A stretch of 33,273 bases of DNA, taken from NCBI GenBank assembly GCA_934183325.1, contig CAKPSH010000015.1, positions 1 to 33,273 of the forward strand, read 5' to 3'. This document shows, piece after piece, positions 1 through 7,213 of this stretch. The position numbers were made by a program, and so were the translations under genes. Each line of letters begins with the position of its first letter. The stretch's first letter is position 1. Under the pieces are notes generated by a model. It saw nothing but the letters and a program-made list of their open reading frames with translations. It was not told the DNA's origin and did no database searches. Source of the stretch: an uncultured Clostridia bacterium (GTDB taxonomy: Bacteria > Bacillota > Clostridia > TANB77 > CAG-508).

Positions 1-45
1 AGATTATATTTCTTTATAATAAACAGATTGAAGAACTAAATAAAA

Positions 46-79
46 AATAATACCATAATTTATATGGTATTATTTTTTT
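46..79. terminator. bidirectional hairpin terminator
   Basis: A 12-bp perfect stem (46-57 with 63-74) and a 5-nt loop are followed by a T run on the plus strand and preceded by an A run. It can therefore stop guaA transcripts on the minus strand and anything arriving from the left on the plus strand. Confidence 0.8.
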
Positions 80-90
80 ATTTAGTGTGA

Positions 91-1629
91 TTATTCCCAT
101 TCAATAGTTGCAGGTGGTTTTGATGTAATGTCATAAACAACTCTATTAATATGTTTTACTTCATTAACAATTCTACTTGAAACCTTTTCTAATATATCAT
201 AAGGTATTTTTGCCCAAGTTGCAGTCATAAAATCAGAAGTTTCAACAGCTCTAAGAGCTAAAGTATAATCGTAAGTTCTACCATCTCCCATAACTCCAAC
301 AGAACGTAAGTTAGTTAGAACAGCAAAATATTGGTTTAAGTTTTTATCAAGACCAGCATTTGCAATTTCTTCTCTAAAGATGGCATCAGCATCTTTTAAA
401 ATATCAAGTTTTTCATCTGTAATATCGCCAATAACACGAATTGCAAGTCCTGGACCAGGGAATGGTTGACGATATACTAGATAATCAGGTATACCTAATT
501 CAAGGCCAGTTTTTCTAACTTCATCTTTGAATAAGTCTCTAAGAGGCTCAACGATTTCTTTAAAATCAACATAGTCAGGAAGACCTCCAACATTATGATG
601 ACTTTTTATTGTTTGACCTTTTCCAGCTCCACTTTCAACAACATCTGGATAAATAGTGCCCTGAACAAGGAAATCAACTTTTCCAATTTTTTTAGCTTCG
701 TCTTCAAATACTCTAATAAACTCTTCACCTATAATTTTTCTTTTAGCTTCAGGATCTGTTACGCCAGCAAGCTTTGATAAGAAACGATCTCTTGCATTAA
801 CTCTTATTAAATTGATATCATATTGTTCACGGAAAACTTTTTCAACTTCATCGCCTTCATTTTTACGAAGTAAACCATGATCAACGAATATACAAGTAAG
901 ATTCTTTCCAATTGCTTTATTTAAAAGAACAGCAGCAACTGATGAATCAACACCACCAGATAAAGCACACAAAGCTTTTCCATTGCCGATTTTAGCCTTT
1001 AGAGTTTTAACAGATTCTTCAACGAAAGAAGACATATTCCAATCTCCAGAACAATTACAAACATTATAAACGAAATTTCTAATAATTTCAGTTCCATTTT
1101 TGGTTAAATTAACTTCTGGATGGAATTGGATTCCGTATATTTTTAAGGAATCATTTGCTATAGCGGCATTAGGACAATGTTCAGTTGAACCAATATTTCT
1201 GAAACCAGAAGGCAAGTCTTTAACCATATCTGTATGGCTCATCAAGCAAATATTTTCACTATTAAATCCTGAGAATAGAGGAGAAGTATTATCAATTTTT
1301 ACTGTTGTTTCACCATATTCGCGTTTATTGGCTTTTTCAACATTTCCTCCTAATAGATAGCTTATTAACTGCATACCATAACAAATTCCAAGCACAGGTA
1401 TACCTAAGTTTAGAATTTCTTTATTACACATTGGAGCACCATCTTCGTATACACTAGAAGGACCTCCTGTAAATATAATTCCTTTAGGATTTTTATTTTT
1501 AATTTCATCTATAGAAATATCGTAAGGTACAATTTCTGAATAAACGTTACATTCACGTACACGTCTTGCGATTAATTGATTATATTGTCCATAAAAATTT
1601 AAAATTAATATTGTTTCTTTATTTTCCAC
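91..1629 (-). CDS. guaA: GMP synthase (glutamine-hydrolysing)
   Basis: This 512-residue protein converts XMP to GMP in the cytoplasm, using ATP and ammonia released from glutamine. The N-terminal class I glutamine amidotransferase domain shows TGGPSS near residue 54, the nucleophile Cys83 in GICYGMQ, and His170/Glu172 in the HPE motif. The ATP-pyrophosphatase domain starts near residue 200 and has the P-loop SGGVDSS at 224-230. The C-terminal dimerisation domain ends in the usual PATIEWE. Length and architecture are normal for a single-chain bacterial GuaA. The start is GTG, fixed by GGAGG at 1637-1641, 7 bases upstream. It is monocistronic, with its own promoter and a terminator immediately downstream. 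No purine riboswitch was seen in the short leader. Confidence 0.98.
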   Translation of the reverse strand: MENKETILILNFYGQYNQLIARRVRECNVYSEIVPYDISIDEIKNKNPKGIIFTGGPSSVYEDGAPMCNKEILNLGIPVLGICYGMQLISYLLGGNVEKANKREYGETTVKIDNTSPLFSGFNSENICLMSHTDMVKDLPSGFRNIGSTEHCPNAAIANDSLKIYGIQFHPEVNLTKNGTEIIRNFVYNVCNCSGDWNMSSFVEESVKTLKAKIGNGKALCALSGGVDSSVAAVLLNKAIGKNLTCIFVDHGLLRKNEGDEVEKVFREQYDINLIRVNARDRFLSKLAGVTDPEAKRKIIGEEFIRVFEDEAKKIGKVDFLVQGTIYPDVVESGAGKGQTIKSHHNVGGLPDYVDFKEIVEPLRDLFKDEVRKTGLELGIPDYLVYRQPFPGPGLAIRVIGDITDEKLDILKDADAIFREEIANAGLDKNLNQYFAVLTNLRSVGVMGDGRTYDYTLALRAVETSDFMTATWAKIPYDILEKVSSRIVNEVKHINRVVYDITSKPPATIEWE

Positions 1630-1659
1630 AATTATTCCTCCAAATAAAAATTTACGAAT

Positions 1660-1688
1660 ATTCTATAATAAATTTACCAAAATGTAAA
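1660..1688 (-). promoter_or_regulatory. guaA promoter
   Basis: Read on the minus strand, TTTACA (1683-1688), a 17-base spacer and TAGAAT (1660-1665) form a sigma-A type promoter about 30 bases upstream of the guaA start. Confidence 0.6.
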
Positions 1689-1705
1689 TAAAAATGCCAA
1701 TAAAA

Positions 1706-1738
1706 GCACAAGAACTACGGTTTCCCGTAGTCTTGTGC
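1706..1738 (-). terminator. hairpin terminator, copy 1 of an identical pair
   Basis: A 33-base hairpin has arms GCACAAGAACTACGG and CCGTAGTCTTGTGC, with one bulged A and a 4-base loop. On the minus strand a TTTTATT tail follows, so it ends the small gene at 1756-2100. The same 33 bases recur at 2213-2245. Confidence 0.8.
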
Positions 1739-1755
1739 TGCTTAAATTATTACAT

Positions 1756-2100
1756 TTAAAAGGTAACAATTAAATTCCAAAAGGATAAATGATCATAAGG
1801 ATTGTATATGCCATAACCAGCTACTTCAAGTTCATGCTTAAGTGGAAACCATAAGTTTCTAGAATAATTTGCATTGTGATATTGGGGATCTAAAGTTATT
1901 TCTTTTATTATATTAGCAGTGTTTTCACCAAGCTGAATACGACCTCCAGCGTATTGACCGGAGTTTATAGAATCTAAAATGTCTTTATCAATAGCATCTG
2001 TCAGCTTAGTAATATAGTTATTAAATGTATCCGCAAATTCTGAAAAATCCGGTCGAGGACGAATGCCAATCCAAGCATTAAGCATATAAGCATTAATCAT
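1756..2100 (-). CDS. small protein of unknown function (A of a three-gene group)
   Basis: I do not recognise this 114-residue protein. I start it at the ATG at 2100, because AGAAAGG lies 9 bases upstream; a longer reading from a TTG at 2142 lacks a good ribosome site. There is no signal peptide or membrane segment. The C-terminus (GYGIYNPYDHLSFWNLIVTF) shares a pattern with the two genes to its right: a Gly-Tyr/Leu turn, then a Trp/Leu-rich strand of alternating hydrophobic residues ending the chain. A looser 'YAGG-x-I' segment near residue 50 also matches. It has its own promoter (2176-2204) and terminator (1706-1738). Codons such as GGT, CGA and CCG are more frequent than in the neighbours, which suggests acquisition. 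It is a real gene judged by its signals; the function is unknown. Confidence 0.7.
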   Translation of the reverse strand: MINAYMLNAWIGIRPRPDFSEFADTFNNYITKLTDAIDKDILDSINSGQYAGGRIQLGENTANIIKEITLDPQYHNANYSRNLWFPLKHELEVAGYGIYNPYDHLSFWNLIVTF

Positions 2101-2175
2101 AAAAATAAGCCTTTCTCTTGTAGAGGAAGAAAACTCCCTCAAAGTTGCAGAATCTATCTGATTCCGATAAACAAT

Positions 2176-2204
2176 ATTATAGCACGGTTAATAAAAAGAT
2201 GCAA
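2176..2204 (-). promoter_or_regulatory. promoter of small gene A
   Basis: On the minus strand, TTGCAT (2199-2204), a 17-base spacer and TATAAT (2176-2181). The -35 box sits directly against the foot of the hairpin that ends the preceding gene. Confidence 0.65.
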
Positions 2205-2253
2205 CTTCAAAAGCACAAGAACTACGGTTTCCCGTAGTCTTGTGCCTTTGAAG
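2205..2253 (-). terminator. hairpin terminator, copy 2 of an identical pair
   Basis: The core 2213-2245 is identical to 1706-1738. Here the stem is extended by 7 further pairs (2205-2211 with 2247-2253). It ends the gene at 2282-2650 on the minus strand. The T tract beyond it is weak. Confidence 0.75.
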
Positions 2254-2281
2254 GATATGATAGAAGTAAAAAGGTTAACAC

Positions 2282-2650
2282 TTAAAGATAAAGGTTCAAA
2301 TCCCAATCACTTAAATTATAACCCTTTATAGTGTATCCCATTTCCTTCAGTTCCTTTTGAAGGATAACAAAGAATAGAGTATTAATGCTCTGTTTCTCAT
2401 CCTCATGCTTAAAAGAAGAGAGGTTTTTTTGAATAAGTTCAACCGTTGCAACTCTTTCAAGCTGAATGTACTTTTGACCTCTGATATTGAGGTAGTTGTA
2501 CATTGTTGAGTGCATTAGAGTATCGCTTAAAATCTCCTGAAAATCTTTCCAGAAGAGATCCCAGTGATTGTAAACAGTGGAAAGTTCGACATAAGGAACG
2601 GATGCCCATGTCCGCATGATGTCTGCAGTGGGAATATAAATATTTTTCAT
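2282..2650 (-). CDS. small protein of unknown function (B of a three-gene group)
   Basis: This 122-residue protein matches no family I know. It looks soluble and mostly helical, with many aromatic residues in the first 60 positions. Its end, EMGYTIKGYNLSDWDLNLYL, aligns with the ends of the genes on either side: a Gly-Tyr turn, then a Trp-x-Leu-x-Leu-x-Leu strand. The ATG at 2650 has AGAAAGGG upstream. No clear promoter lies in the 61 bases to the preceding gene (2712-3041), and a terminator-like hairpin (2678-2705) sits there, so it may be expressed by read-through. Codon use is richer in G+C than in the chromosome around it. Confidence is good that it is a gene; nothing is known of its role. 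Confidence 0.7.
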   Translation of the reverse strand: MKNIYIPTADIMRTWASVPYVELSTVYNHWDLFWKDFQEILSDTLMHSTMYNYLNIRGQKYIQLERVATVELIQKNLSSFKHEDEKQSINTLFFVILQKELKEMGYTIKGYNLSDWDLNLYL

Positions 2651-2677
2651 TTTTTCCCTTTCTTTTTAAATAAAGAA

Positions 2678-2705
2678 GGGGGCCGCTTTTCTACACGGTC
2701 ACCCC
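2678..2705 (-). terminator. GC-rich hairpin between small genes C and B
   Basis: On the minus strand, GGGG-TGA-CCG pairs imperfectly with CGG-C-CCCC and is followed by TTCTTTATTT. It is probably a partial terminator after 2712-3041 that lets some transcription continue into 2282-2650. Confidence 0.55.
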
Positions 2706-2711
2706 AAAAGG

Positions 2712-3041
2712 TTAGACGTTCAGGTAGAGAATGTCCAGGTTCTGAGACCATACTGCCTTCAACCCGAAAGCTTTATACAGATGATCAATATAGCCCTGCA
2801 TAACATCCATCTGAAATTTTTTTGCGAACTTGGATGTGCAAGAAGTGTTTAAGATTGCATTCCGGACTTTATCAGGAACTGCGACCTCAAGCTTCCCAGC
2901 ATAGTGCAAGCTCAAGAGACCGTCAAAGCTGGTTACAGATTGATGGATATCAAAATCCACCTCATCTGCAATTCGCTTCAGATGTATGGCTACTTGAACC
3001 TCAAAAAGTCTTTCGTAATCAGTAGGACACATATTTTCCAT
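2712..3041 (-). CDS. small protein of unknown function (C of a three-gene group)
   Basis: This is a 109-residue protein. The open frame extends to 3224, but AAAGGAGG sits 7 bases before the ATG at 3041, so I start it there. It is soluble, with no recognised domain. A 'YAGKLEVAV' segment near residue 47 resembles 'YAGGRIQL' of the gene at 1756-2100. The end (GLKAVWSQNLDILYLNV) follows the same pattern as the other two small proteins: Gly turn, Trp, then alternating Leu/Ile/Val. It has a near-consensus promoter at 3118-3146 and is transcribed divergently from the TasA-like gene at 3307. The two promoters are about 70 bases apart, so they could share regulation, though nothing shows that they do. 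Confidence 0.7.
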   Translation of the reverse strand: MENMCPTDYERLFEVQVAIHLKRIADEVDFDIHQSVTSFDGLLSLHYAGKLEVAVPDKVRNAILNTSCTSKFAKKFQMDVMQGYIDHLYKAFGLKAVWSQNLDILYLNV

Positions 3042-3117
3042 TGTGTCTTCCTCCTTTGTTTTGTAGAGAAAAAATTTTCTCGGGTGTGCTAGAGCCCATT
3101 CGACTCTATTAATAATT

Positions 3118-3146
3118 ATTATAACATATTTATGCACACTTTGCAA
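3118..3146 (-). promoter_or_regulatory. promoter of small gene C
   Basis: On the minus strand, TTGCAA (3141-3146), 17 bases and TATAAT (3118-3123). A perfect 10-base palindrome TCAATATTGA (3151-3160) lies just upstream of the -35 box and could be an operator. Confidence 0.7.
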
Positions 3147-3218
3147 ATAGTCAATATTGAGCAATGAAAAATGTGACCTAAATACAGCAATGTGTCGAAT
3201 TATGTCTAACGATTTTAC

Positions 3219-3247
3219 TTGCAAATTGTAAAAATGCGTACTATAAT
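3219..3247 (+). promoter_or_regulatory. promoter of the TasA-like/SipW locus
   Basis: TTGCAA (3219-3224), 17 bases and TATAAT (3242-3247) form a near-consensus sigma-A promoter. Transcription should begin near 3254, at the left edge of the inverted repeat 3255-3280. Confidence 0.75.
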
Positions 3248-3254
3248 GTCAGCA

Positions 3255-3280
3255 TAACGTAAGGAAACATAATTACGTTA
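3255..3280. promoter_or_regulatory. inverted repeat at the transcription start of the fibre locus
   Basis: TAACGTAA (3255-3262) and its exact reverse complement TTACGTTA (3273-3280) are separated by 10 bases and lie just downstream of the promoter. The placement fits a repressor operator. A weak 5' leader hairpin is the alternative. Confidence 0.5.
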
Positions 3281-3306
3281 AATAATTTTAGAAAGGAGGA
3301 AACTTT

Positions 3307-3915
3307 ATGAATAAGAAAAAGATTTTATTTATATCTGGAATAGTTCTTTTGATTTTGCTTTCTTTTATGTGTGGAAATACTTTTGCAAAATACTTAACAA
3401 CATATAAAACATCTGCTAATTTACAAATAGCAAAATGGAAAGTAACACAAGATTTTTTAATCAATGGAAAAAGTAGTAAAACAGAAAATTTTGATTTAAT
3501 TACGACTTATGATCCAACAACTCTAGTTAATGGAAAAATTGCACCAGGAACTTCAGGAACATTTGGAGTTAATATAGATGCAAGTGAAACTGAGACAGGA
3601 ATCAATTATGAAATTATATTTAAGCAAACATCTGGTACTAAACCACAAAATTTAGTATTTACATATAATGGCAAAACATATAAAGAATTAACAGATTTAT
3701 CAAAAGACCTAAAAGGAAATATTCCAGCAGATGAGACAAACAAAATATTAAATCTAATAATCGGTTGGGAATGGAAGTATGAAACTGTAGATGAACAAAG
3801 CAAAAATTCAATAACAGGTGATACCCAAGATACAACTGATGGTCAAAACATTTCTCAATTTGGTTTTGATGTAACAATAACATGTACACAAGACCTTCCT
3901 AAGAAAATATCTTAG
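3307..3915 (+). CDS. TasA/camelysin-like secreted fibre protein (major subunit candidate)
   Basis: This 202-residue protein has a Lys-rich start, a hydrophobic segment at about 6-24 and a likely processing site near NTFAKY (residues 24-29). Next comes TSANLQIAKWKV, a pattern I associate with SipW-dependent secreted proteins of Clostridia (short leader, 'A-[KR]-Y', then '-AxxAKWxV'). The rest is predicted beta-rich, with IAPGTSGTFGVNID near 79, as in TasA/CalY-type domains that polymerise into surface or biofilm fibres. It leads the locus, with a strong promoter and AGAAAGGAGG at 3291-3300. A stable hairpin (3978-4014) follows, so this gene is probably expressed well above the downstream ones. 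The nearby SipW-type peptidase (4764-5216) supports export by that route. The family call is by pattern; a role in a fibre is inferred. Confidence 0.75.
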   Translation: MNKKKILFISGIVLLILLSFMCGNTFAKYLTTYKTSANLQIAKWKVTQDFLINGKSSKTENFDLITTYDPTTLVNGKIAPGTSGTFGVNIDASETETGINYEIIFKQTSGTKPQNLVFTYNGKTYKELTDLSKDLKGNIPADETNKILNLIIGWEWKYETVDEQSKNSITGDTQDTTDGQNISQFGFDVTITCTQDLPKKIS

Positions 3916-3977
3916 AAAAAATCAATTAAATTTTGAAATTCAAATTTGTTCTTAAATTTTAATAAAAATCTTAAATT

Positions 3978-4014
3978 ATAGGAACTAATTATTTGGATTT
4001 TAATTAGTTCCTAT
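3978..4014 (+). terminator. hairpin between TasA-like gene and downstream genes
   Basis: A 14-bp perfect stem (3978-3991 with 4001-4014) has a 9-base loop. The T tract after it is weak (ACAATATTTATT), so partial termination or 3'-end protection of the first transcript is likely. The remaining 3916-4112 gap shows no clear second promoter. Confidence 0.6.
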
Positions 4015-4112
4015 ACAATATTTATTCATAAAGAAAACTCAAAATTTTAATTCAAAAAAATTCTATAAAAATAATCAATATTTAACTGAATATACAAGGA
4101 GGGATATTAATT

Positions 4113-4767
4113 GTGCTAGTAACTTTTAGCGAAGAAGACCATAATTCCCAAAAAACATATAAGGAAAGTGTTATTCTTAAATTTCAGGGATATGGTTTGC
4201 TATTAAAATTAAATTCAAAACGGCAAGATAAAAAAAATACAAAAGATAGTATCTGGTTATAAAGTTAAACGAAATGGAAATTATGAACTCATTTTAAATG
4301 ATAAATATTTAATATATTTCTCCATAGAAAAAAGATTTTATTTATTCTTCTATATATTTATCCTAATGTTTTTTGCTTTTCTAATAGGATTCTATAAACA
4401 TTACCAAAATTTAAACTATACAAATGAAATAAAAATAAATGGAATATATGCTCAACAAGAGTACATATGTCAAAAAATTGCACCAGGGACTAAAGGAAAA
4501 CTTGTGATATCCAATAATAAAGAAAAAATTAAGCTATATGTAAATGAAAATAATAAGAAACCAAGGAATATGTACTTTAAAATTGAGAGTAAGATATTTA
4601 ATGACATAAAAGAAGCAATTAAGTATATAAATGATGAAAAACTAGATTATGTAGAAATAGAGTGGATTTGGGAATATAGTGAAGATGACTCATTAGATAC
4701 GATTGATGGAGTAAAAGCAGAAAATTATGTGGTGGAAATATATGAGGAAGAGGAAGTAACGATATGA
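4113..4767 (+). pseudogene. second TasA-like gene, frameshifted in an A8 run
   Basis: AAGGAGGG precedes a GTG at 4113, which opens a frame ending at 4260-4262. The frame one base over continues through IVSGYKVKRNGNYEL and a membrane segment (about 4315-4395) to 4767. Removing one A from the A8 run 4230-4237 joins them into about 217 residues: a cytoplasmic N-terminus of about 70, one membrane helix, then an extracellular part. That part carries IAPGTKGKLVI and EWIWEYSEDDSLDTIDG, matching IAPGTSGTFGV and GWEWKYE in the protein at 3307. It overlaps the SipW gene by ATGA. A shorter reading from the ATG at 4366 lacks a ribosome site and starts inside the helix. A broken gene, transcript slippage at A8 and a consensus error all remain possible. 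The composite would be a membrane-anchored fibre protein. Confidence 0.75.
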
Positions 4768-5216
4768 TGAAAAATAAAAAATTTAGTTATACTATTCAAC
4801 TATTTTTACTTTTGTTAATAATTTTAATTATTTCCAATATAAAAATATATATTATCAAGACAGGAAGCATGGAACCTGGTTTAAGAATTAATGAAATGAT
4901 TATTGTAAGAAAAAGAAGAAAAAATACAGAATATCTGGTTGGAGATATTATAACATACATAGATAGAGAAACAGGAACAACTATAACACACAGAATAGCA
5001 GATATAATAGATGATAAGATATACACCAAAGGTGATTATAATAACTGTATGGATATAAATTATATTGAATATGATGATATCGTTGGAAAGGTAATATGGC
5101 ACACATATATATTAGGAATTTTATATTCAAAATATAAAATTCAAATTTTACTTTTTATATTCGTAGGTATCAATATTTATAATGCTATAGAAAAGAGGAA
5201 AAAATATGAAATATAA
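4764..5216 (+). CDS. sipW: SipW-type (ER-type) signal peptidase I
   Basis: This 150-residue membrane protease is predicted to remove signal peptides from the TasA-like proteins around it, on the outer face of the membrane. There is an N-terminal membrane helix at about 11-31 and a C-terminal one at about 125-141. The nucleophile is Ser35 in TGSMEP. Where bacterial type I peptidases have Lys, this one has His76 in TITHRI, the hallmark of the ER/SipW subtype. Asp91 and Asp97 in KGDYNNCMD are candidates for the third residue. The start overlaps the stop of the preceding gene (ATGATGA), and the end overlaps the next gene by 11 bases, so translation is probably coupled. In Bacillus subtilis, SipW processes TasA and TapA; a similar role here is inferred from gene order and leader patterns. 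Confidence 0.88.
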   Translation: MMKNKKFSYTIQLFLLLLIILIISNIKIYIIKTGSMEPGLRINEMIIVRKRRKNTEYLVGDIITYIDRETGTTITHRIADIIDDKIYTKGDYNNCMDINYIEYDDIVGKVIWHTYILGILYSKYKIQILLFIFVGINIYNAIEKRKKYEI

Positions 5217-5730
5217 AAATAAAATTATAATTATATTAGCAATCTTTTTTATATCTATAATCAGTGAAACAAATGCCCTATATGTAGATAAAATAAATAA
5301 ATCAACAGAATTATATATTGCAAAGCCAATATGCAGAGTAATACTGGATAAAGAAATTCTTATATCAAATTATATTCAAAAACCATTTTACTTTTCTATT
5401 TGCAACTTTGATGATAACAATAATATTTCAGATACAGCTATGAATTATTTGATAATATTTCATGTTAGCCAAATAAATGTTCCATTAACTTACAAGCTAT
5501 ATAAAATAGAGGAAAATAAAAGTAAAAAAAGCGTATTACTAGAAAAAGAAGATAATATTTTGAAAACTAAAGAGCTAACACTTATGAAAGTAAATGAAAA
5601 ATATATGGACAATTATGTATTAGAAATAGAATATAACAATAAAAATACCAATGAATTAGATGAAGATTTTGAAATTATATTAGAAGTATATAGTGAACAA
5701 TATATTTCTAATAAAGAGGAGACAAGATGA
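5206..5730 (+). CDS. TasA-like secreted protein (minor subunit candidate)
   Basis: This 174-residue protein has a hydrophobic leader at about 6-21, then NALYVDKINKSTELYIAKP. That repeats the leader layout of the protein at 3307: a short helix, an A-x-Y site and a Thr/Ser-x-x-Leu-x-Ile-Ala-Lys strand. The mature part is predicted beta-rich and ends in an acidic, strand-forming stretch (about 135-170). Four cysteines are present (43, 66 and nearby), unlike the major subunit. AGAGGAAAA precedes the ATG. It overlaps the peptidase gene upstream by 11 bases and the beta-helix gene downstream by 4, so it belongs to one operon. I infer a minor or anchoring component of the same fibre; sequence identity to TasA is low by eye. 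Confidence 0.6.
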   Translation: MKYKNKIIIILAIFFISIISETNALYVDKINKSTELYIAKPICRVILDKEILISNYIQKPFYFSICNFDDNNNISDTAMNYLIIFHVSQINVPLTYKLYKIEENKSKKSVLLEKEDNILKTKELTLMKVNEKYMDNYVLEIEYNNKNTNELDEDFEIILEVYSEQYISNKEETR

Positions 5731-7190
5731 AAAAATTAAGAAAATACTGTGTTATAGTTTTGATAGTTGGATTATTTTTATATATAAAAGATACAAAGTC
5801 AAAATATGTATTAGACTATAAATATAATTTAGACACTAATATATCAATTGATAAAATACCTCCTAAAATTTGTGTAGTTGATAAAAATTTAGATGTAATA
5901 AATAATATAGCGATAGAAGCGGCAAGTATTGAATATTCAGATGAATTATCTGGAATAAAATCAGCTACTTGGAAATATAATTTTGCTTCTGATAATTTTG
6001 ATGAGGTTTCTTCAAATCAATTAGAATCAAATACAGTGTTTAAGAATAAGGGCTGGTATAAGATAGAAGTAGAAGATAATGCAGAAAACAAAAATGAAAA
6101 AATATTTTATCTTGATTTAGCTGTTTGCAGAATAGAAGAAAGATACTACAGAAAACTTAAAGATGCAATTAATGATATTAAAAGCAATAAAGAAACTACA
6201 ATTACTATACTAAATGATATTAAAGAAAATTCTAATATTACAACTAATAAAAACATTATGATTGATTTAGCAAACCACACAATAAATGGTAATATAAGAA
6301 TTGAAAATAAAGCATACTTAAAAGTAAAAAATGGAAAAATAGAAAACCAAGAGAGAGTGTTTGATGTTACTGGAAATTTAAAAATAATAAATGGAGAATA
6401 TAAATCAGATCAAGGTGATGCAATTCAAGTAAGTGATGGTAGTGTTTACATAGAAGATGGAGCAATAACAGCAAATAATGGAAATTCAATAAGTATAAAT
6501 TCAGGAGAAGTAATTATAAATAATGGTATAGTAAACAATACAGGCTCAGGAGAAATAATACATATGAAAAATGGAATTTTTACAATGAATTCAGGGAAAT
6601 TAATAAATACAGGAATTAATGCTGGAATTTATATTGAAGAAGGAACCGCCAATTTAAATGGTGGACATATTATACATACAGAAACATCAGCCTGCGACAT
6701 TATAGCACTAGGAAGTAAAGCAGTACTAAATGTCAATGGAGCAATAATAGAAAATAATACTACAAGTACAGAAGGCTGGGCATGTATAGCAAGTGGAGGA
6801 ACTGTAAGAATAAATTCAGGAGAAATAAGAAATACAAAATACGGAAGAGCAATTTATTCCTATAATGGAATATTAGAGATTAAAGATGGAAATATATCAA
6901 ACAGCACAGCTAATAATATGATAACAGTAGATAGCTATGGAAATTTAGTAATGCAAGGAGGACATATAACATCTAAATCTGATGTATGCACATTAAGTAC
7001 TTATGGAAATTCAAATATTTATGGCGGAAGTATAATAAATTACGGAAAAGGTGATGCTCTAAGAATAAATTCCGGTAGTGCTAATATATCTGGTGGAAAT
7101 TTTGAAGCTAAGGAAGGATATGCAATTTATAAAAGTGATGGAGAATGTAATGTATCTAATGCAACAATAATAGGACGAACATTATATTAA
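5727..7190 (+). CDS. beta-helix surface protein with SipW-type leader
   Basis: This 487-residue secreted protein starts with a hydrophobic leader (about 7-20) followed by SKYVLDYKYNLDTNISI, the same leader layout as the TasA-like proteins. An Ig-like module follows at about 40-130 (DKIPPKI, LSGIKSATW, GWYKIEVEDNAENK). From about 150 to the end there are some 15 short repeats of the form x-I-x-[ND]-G-x-[IL]-x-N-x-[GS], with recurrent 'INSGE', 'NGG' and 'SGGN'. These are the signature of a right-handed parallel beta-helix of pectin-lyase type. No catalytic residues of a lyase are apparent, so adhesion or a structural tip is more likely than enzymatic action. It closes the operon, with a 4-base overlap to 5206-5730. 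No LPXTG anchor or C-terminal membrane helix is seen, so surface retention probably depends on the fibre proteins. Confidence 0.8.
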   Translation: MKKLRKYCVIVLIVGLFLYIKDTKSKYVLDYKYNLDTNISIDKIPPKICVVDKNLDVINNIAIEAASIEYSDELSGIKSATWKYNFASDNFDEVSSNQLESNTVFKNKGWYKIEVEDNAENKNEKIFYLDLAVCRIEERYYRKLKDAINDIKSNKETTITILNDIKENSNITTNKNIMIDLANHTINGNIRIENKAYLKVKNGKIENQERVFDVTGNLKIINGEYKSDQGDAIQVSDGSVYIEDGAITANNGNSISINSGEVIINNGIVNNTGSGEIIHMKNGIFTMNSGKLINTGINAGIYIEEGTANLNGGHIIHTETSACDIIALGSKAVLNVNGAIIENNTTSTEGWACIASGGTVRINSGEIRNTKYGRAIYSYNGILEIKDGNISNSTANNMITVDSYGNLVMQGGHITSKSDVCTLSTYGNSNIYGGSIINYGKGDALRINSGSANISGGNFEAKEGYAIYKSDGECNVSNATIIGRTLY

Positions 7191-7213
7191 AATATATAAT
7201 TATAGAAGTAGTT

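Noticed and set aside
1100..1360. Plus-strand open frame inside guaA
   Set aside because: It lies wholly within a certain gene on the other strand, has no ribosome site and resembles nothing; it is a shadow frame.
1706..2253. The identical bulged hairpins as integron attC-type recombination sites
   Set aside because: They lack the conserved GTT/AAC ends, each is placed and tailed as a minus-strand terminator, and the only recombinase in the window is Xer-like without an integron-integrase insert.
4366..4767. A separate 133-residue gene starting at the ATG at 4366
   Set aside because: No ribosome site is present and the ATG falls inside the membrane helix; the frame continues upstream to 4211 and joins the GTG-started frame at the A8 run.
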